Shown: positions 13,186-15,681 of the stretch, piece after piece
Numbering within the stretch: position 1 is the stretch's first letter
Layout of the letters: the number at the start of each line of letters is the position of its first letter
NCBI GenBank assembly: GCA_031267955.1
Contig: JAIRYB010000004.1
Span: 1-15,681, forward strand
Length of the DNA stretch: 15,681 nucleotides
Direction of reading: 5' to 3'
From: Spirochaetaceae bacterium
GTDB lineage: Bacteria > Spirochaetota > Spirochaetia > Treponematales > Breznakiellaceae
Position numbers and translations under genes: made by a program
Notes under the pieces: model-generated
The model's input: the letters and a program-made list of their open reading frames with translations, nothing else
Database searches by the model: none
What the model was told of the DNA's origin: nothing

Positions 13186-14094
13186 TCAGGCGCCGGAGGC
13201 AAGGCGGCGCAGGGCCGCTTCGACGGAGTCTATCACCTCGCCGGGGGTGGATGCGCCGGCGCTGAGGCCGACGGCAGGGAAAGCGGCGGCTTCGCGGGGG
13301 ACGGCGGCGGCGTTTTCAACAAGCCATGCCGGCTTGCCGCAGCTTTCCGCAATGGCGAGGAGTCGGCGGGTATTGGCCGAATCGCGGCCGCCGACAATGA
13401 CTACGGCGTCCACCGCGGAACAAAGGGATCGGAGGCTTTCCTGGCGGTCCTTTGTGGCGGGGCATATAGTGTTGATAATTTCGGTTTCAGGCAGATGGCG
13501 GGCTATCCCGCCGGCAATGGCGCGGTACTCTTCCGGGGAGAAGGTAGTCTGGGCGATAAGGGCCGTTTTCGGGGGGGCGGCGCTGTTTCCCTGGGGAGCG
13601 GCCGCGGCGAATTCCCGGGCAAGGGCGGCGGCTTCTTTTTCCGCCTCGTCCCGGCTGGCGACGATGACGCAGTCCGGGGCGTATCCCTGAATGCCGATTA
13701 TTTCGCCGTGCCGCCTTTCCCCGGCAAGGAAAAGCCGGCAGCCCGCCCGGTAAAGGGCGCGGGCCTTCATCTGGCTGGCCTTGACCTTGGGGCAGGTGGC
13801 GTCCCTTATGGCGGCGCCGCGCCGGACAAGTTCGGCTTCCAGTTCCGGGGTGATTCCGTGGGCGCGGATGATGACCGCGGAGCCGCTTAAATCGCCGGGA
13901 AGGCCCGCCCCGTCCAGGGCTTCTACCCCGCGCCGGCGCAGATCTTCCAGCACCTGGGGGTTGTGGATGAGGGGGCCCACGGTATAGACGCGCCCGCCCG
14001 GGGAGGCGGATTTCGCGGCCTCCCTGTAGGCGAGTTCCACCGCCCGCCGGACCCCCATGCAATAACCCAAAACCCCGGCGCGAATGATTCTCAT
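13186..14094 (-). CDS. ispH: 4-hydroxy-3-methylbut-2-enyl diphosphate reductase
   Basis: IspH (LytB) carries out the last step of the MEP isoprenoid pathway, reducing HMBPP to IPP and DMAPP with a [4Fe-4S] cluster in the cytoplasm. The 302-aa protein has the three cluster cysteines: GYCMGV (Cys12), ATCPKV (about 97) and NTICPATKDRQ (about 200). Other family marks are HNPQV, IRAHG, GERRHGEIIG, QTTFS and GGRDSANTRRL, then SAGASTP. The start at 14094 (MRIIRAGVLGYC) fits the E. coli enzyme, where Cys12 is also the first ligand; the frame is open to 14301 but that extension is not IspH-like. There is no Shine-Dalgarno, and an extended -10 box lies 6 nt upstream, so the message may be leaderless. 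An Ala/Pro-rich insert (EFAAAAPQGNSAAPPKT) sits near residues 163-179. Confidence 0.95.
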   Translation of the reverse strand: MRIIRAGVLGYCMGVRRAVELAYREAAKSASPGGRVYTVGPLIHNPQVLEDLRRRGVEALDGAGLPGDLSGSAVIIRAHGITPELEAELVRRGAAIRDATCPKVKASQMKARALYRAGCRLFLAGERRHGEIIGIQGYAPDCVIVASRDEAEKEAAALAREFAAAAPQGNSAAPPKTALIAQTTFSPEEYRAIAGGIARHLPETEIINTICPATKDRQESLRSLCSAVDAVVIVGGRDSANTRRLLAIAESCGKPAWLVENAAAVPREAAAFPAVGLSAGASTPGEVIDSVEAALRRLASGA

Positions 14095-14100
14095 GGGGAC

Positions 14101-14109
14101 AGTATAACA
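14101..14109 (-). promoter_or_regulatory. Extended -10 promoter of ispH
   Basis: On the minus strand TG-T-TATACT (14109-14101) is an extended -10 element, 6 nt before the ATG at 14094. No good -35 is seen, as expected for extended -10 promoters. The predicted transcription start is at or next to the A of the ATG. Confidence 0.5.
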
Positions 14110-14328
14110 CGGAAAGCGGCCTGCCGCGCTATATGCGGAGAGAACGGGATACCCCGAAACTCCCCCGCGGGCCGGACTCATTATCAGCGCGGAATTCGCC
14201 TGTTTCGCCGGCAATAACGGCGATAACGTTCCCTTTGCGGCAATGCTGTCGTTTTTCCGGAATCTTTTGTAAAATATTATAAAAACAGGGGGCATTTCCA
14301 TTGGCCGTCGGCAAATATTTACGGCACG

Positions 14329-14357
14329 CTGACCAAAAATAAAATAATCTATAAGAT
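14329..14357 (+). promoter_or_regulatory. Possible promoter of the glycosyltransferase gene
   Basis: CTGACC (14329-14334) and TAAGAT (14352-14357) are 17 bp apart, 25 nt before the ATG at 14383. Both match consensus at 4 of 6 positions. The rest of the 14110-14382 spacer holds no gene; it turns from GC-rich to AT-rich near 14260. Confidence 0.35.
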
Positions 14358-14382
14358 AATAGGGCGTAAAGCGGATATAGAA

Positions 14383-15279
14383 ATGAATAAAACGGTAACT
14401 ATAGGAATACCCACATACAACAGAAAAGATTTATTACAAATAATGGCAGCATCCCTTTATGAATCAGACCTCCTGATAAATCATCATATCAGAATTTACG
14501 ATGACGGAAGTACGGAATACGGCGTTTATGAATTGAGTGAAATGTTTCCGACTGCTGTTTCAATAATGAAAAATAAAGTGAATCTAAAGGCGGATAGGAA
14601 TATATATCAAATGTATTCTGATTTTATAAAAACCCAGGACGATTATTTTTTTAACGCGGATTCTGATATAATATTCAACAAAGGTTGGCTTACTAAATCC
14701 ATGGAACTACTAACAAAAACAAAAGGGGTGTTGTCTTTGTTTAACTCAAACGGCCACAGGGAATACGAAGCGGTTGATTATGATCTGGCTATAAAAAAGA
14801 CTACGGGGTCGGCAGGAACATTATTTACCAAAGAACGGCTACAGGAGATGCTGGCACATTTTGATTCAATGGATATGGTAAAGGGTTTTGACTGGCAGTG
14901 GTCCGAATATTTTACAGATAATAATATCCCGATATTTTGCGCCCGGGAAAGTTTAATACAGCACATCGGCTATAAAGGACAGAATGCGGGATATAGTTTT
15001 GATTTTGGAAGAAATTATAAAATTAATACTGTCAAGGACGGTCAAATAATAAATGATATTCTTGAAAAATATATAGACACTGTACGGGAATTGGAGATAA
15101 AAAGGAATAGAATTGACAGGGAAAAAGAAAACCTGGATAATAATTTAATATACCATTTGAAGCGCTGCATAAAAATACTGGCAAAGTTAATGATATCCCA
15201 GCGCCCAAATTCCGAATCCGCGATCCCTGAACGCAAAATCCTGAAACCAAAATCCTTGTATCTGTGGACAAAAACATAA
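14383..15279 (+). CDS. Family 2-type glycosyltransferase
   Basis: This is a 298-aa GT-A fold glycosyltransferase expected to move a sugar from a nucleotide donor to a glycan or protein at the cytoplasmic face. The N-terminus TVTIGIPTYNRKDLL and IYDDGST (Asp40, Asp41) form the nucleotide site. NADSD (91-95) supplies the DxD metal motif. FDWQWSEYF (169-177) and LIQHIGYKG (191-199, His194) fit the acceptor and late metal region. Residues about 225-255 are charged and probably coiled. The DNA is clearly AT-rich with AAA/ATA/AAT codons, unlike every other gene here, which suggests recent acquisition. The last 24 codons look different and may derive from a short repeat. The ribosome binding site is weak. 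Donor and acceptor are unknown; cell-surface glycan work is most likely. Confidence 0.85.
   Translation: MNKTVTIGIPTYNRKDLLQIMAASLYESDLLINHHIRIYDDGSTEYGVYELSEMFPTAVSIMKNKVNLKADRNIYQMYSDFIKTQDDYFFNADSDIIFNKGWLTKSMELLTKTKGVLSLFNSNGHREYEAVDYDLAIKKTTGSAGTLFTKERLQEMLAHFDSMDMVKGFDWQWSEYFTDNNIPIFCARESLIQHIGYKGQNAGYSFDFGRNYKINTVKDGQIINDILEKYIDTVRELEIKRNRIDREKENLDNNLIYHLKRCIKILAKLMISQRPNSESAIPERKILKPKSLYLWTKT
15200..15275 (+). repeat. Possible dispersed repeat fused to the glycosyltransferase 3' end
   Basis: The DNA encoding the last 24 residues (from about Pro275) is richer in GC than the rest of the gene and has internal near-repeats: AAAATCCTGAAACC then AAAATCCTTGTATC. The tail (ATCTGTGGACAAAAAC) resembles intergenic repeats seen in several bacterial genomes, from memory. 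The original gene may have ended near 15200. Only a genome-wide search can settle this. Confidence 0.3.
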
Positions 15280-15328
15280 AACGGTGTTACCCGTTTTAGT
15301 ACCGGCGGGAACGGGTACGGGGGTTTTT
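15278..15328 (+). promoter_or_regulatory. Overlapping hairpins between glycosyltransferase and lipoprotein
   Basis: AAAACGG (15278-15284) can pair with CCGTTTT (15291-15297). The overlapping ACCCGTT (15289-15295) can instead pair with AACGGGT (15310-15316). Both cannot form at once. GTACC/GGTAC is a third small pairing, and GGGGG-TTTTT follows at 15319-15328. The layout is that of a weak terminator or attenuator; the first hairpin begins within the stop codon of the glycosyltransferase. Confidence 0.4.
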
Positions 15329-15389
15329 GCATATCGGCGGGTTTTCACGCTTATTTGCCGGGCGAATATCAGGGGTAAATGGAGGCGTT

Positions 15390-15416
15390 ATGAAAATTCT
15401 AATTCGAACCGGCTAA
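15390..15416 (+). CDS. Possible 8-aa leader peptide before the lipoprotein
   Basis: ATG at 15390 has GGAGG (15381-15385) 4 nt upstream and encodes MKILIRTG, ending in TAA at 15414-15416. The lipoprotein ATG follows 2 nt later and has no ribosome binding site of its own. This fits coupled re-initiation. It could also mean that the annotated lipoprotein start is not right, or be chance. Confidence 0.3.
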   Translation: MKILIRTG

Positions 15417-15418
15417 TT

Positions 15419-15681
15419 ATGCGGGGTATCACCGCGATCCTGCTGGGCGCACTGGCGTTTACCGGCTGCGGGACATTCAGAAACAAATACGACGGCAGCG
15501 GGGAATTCCTTGTGGCAATGGAGAGGGACCTGACGGCGAAATCGGCGGAGGATGCCCTGAATGAAATGGGCAAGGAACTGCGGAAGATGGCCGATGACGG
15601 CGATATTTTCGAGCCGGGCATTCAGGCGAAAATCCCCTCGATAGGTATCCTGCGGCCCTCGGGAGAAAATCTGGCTTCCGA
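15419..15681 (+). CDS. Putative lipoprotein, 3' end outside the window
   Basis: The first 87 codons of an open frame run off the right edge. The N-terminus MRGITAILLGALAFTGC is a short lipoprotein signal with a lipobox-like FTGC, predicting lipid attachment at Cys17; the basic part is only one Arg, and the -3 Phe is unusual though spirochaete lipoboxes are relaxed. The mature part is charged and mostly helical in look (EFLVAMERDLTAKSAEDAL, then NEMGKELRKMADDGD). I do not recognise the family. No in-frame start exists upstream, so ATG 15419 is the start unless a non-standard codon is used. There is no Shine-Dalgarno; translation may depend on the 8-codon frame ending 2 nt upstream. The codon use is GC-rich, unlike the glycosyltransferase before it. 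Confidence 0.7.
   Translation, partial: MRGITAILLGALAFTGCGTFRNKYDGSGEFLVAMERDLTAKSAEDALNEMGKELRKMADDGDIFEPGIQAKIPSIGILRPSGENLAS

Noticed and set aside
14095..14301. N-terminal extension of IspH
   Set aside because: The 69 extra residues have no family match, and Cys12 falls in the standard place only with the start at 14094.
1..15681. CRISPR array, insertion sequence, prophage or toxin-antitoxin system
   Set aside because: No regularly spaced repeats, transposase motifs, terminal inverted repeats or phage genes are visible; the NYN and ParB-like genes have no partner arrangement typical of defence or toxin modules.

Overview
The window is GC-rich DNA from a bacterium, most likely a spirochaete of the Treponema / termite-gut treponeme type. 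That placement is an inference from the gene set (secreted PEGA-like and TPR proteins, a LysM/M23 peptidase, a spirochaete-like lipoprotein, a ParB-like protein beside a small ferredoxin) and from composition; there is no rRNA marker to prove it. No rRNA, tRNA, CRISPR array, transposase or phage gene is visible.

Layout. (i) 1-1618: a minus-strand pair, a small three-helix membrane protein followed by an OppF-type peptide-transporter ATPase with no visible OppD, permease or binding protein. (ii) 1619-1888: an unusual intergenic block with a plus-strand promoter, a perfect 14-bp-arm palindrome lying over its spacer and -10, a structured stretch with a C-rich loop, and a strong plus-strand terminator. 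No plus-strand protein gene explains these signals, so this is the best small-RNA candidate in the window. (iii) 1889-6226: five minus-strand genes: a secreted PEGA-like protein, a LysM+M23 cell-wall peptidase, a 2[4Fe-4S] ferredoxin, a ParB/sulfiredoxin-fold protein and a metallophosphoesterase. (iv) 6426-12043: a plus-strand run of five genes, two TPR proteins, an AI-2E/PerM-family membrane protein, a UPF0237 ACT-domain protein and its usual partner UPF0210. (v) 12066-14094: minus-strand genes for a NYN nuclease-like protein fused to a cold-shock-like domain, and IspH of the non-mevalonate isoprenoid pathway. (vi) 14383-15681: an AT-rich family 2 glycosyltransferase that contrasts with its neighbours, a hairpin-rich spacer, and the start of a lipoprotein cut by the window edge.

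How it fits together. Much of the window serves the cell envelope: peptidoglycan cutting, secreted or anchored scaffold proteins with TPR and PEGA-like modules, membrane transport, isoprenoid precursors (ultimately undecaprenyl phosphate), and sugar transfer. The gene content is mostly ordinary. The non-coding DNA is more unusual: a candidate regulated small RNA, one palindrome (20 of 23 bases shared) in front of two genes 950 bp apart, a terminator-like hairpin inside the 5' coding region of the peptidase gene, clustered GTATAA boxes, an apparently leaderless ispH, and mutually exclusive hairpins before the lipoprotein.
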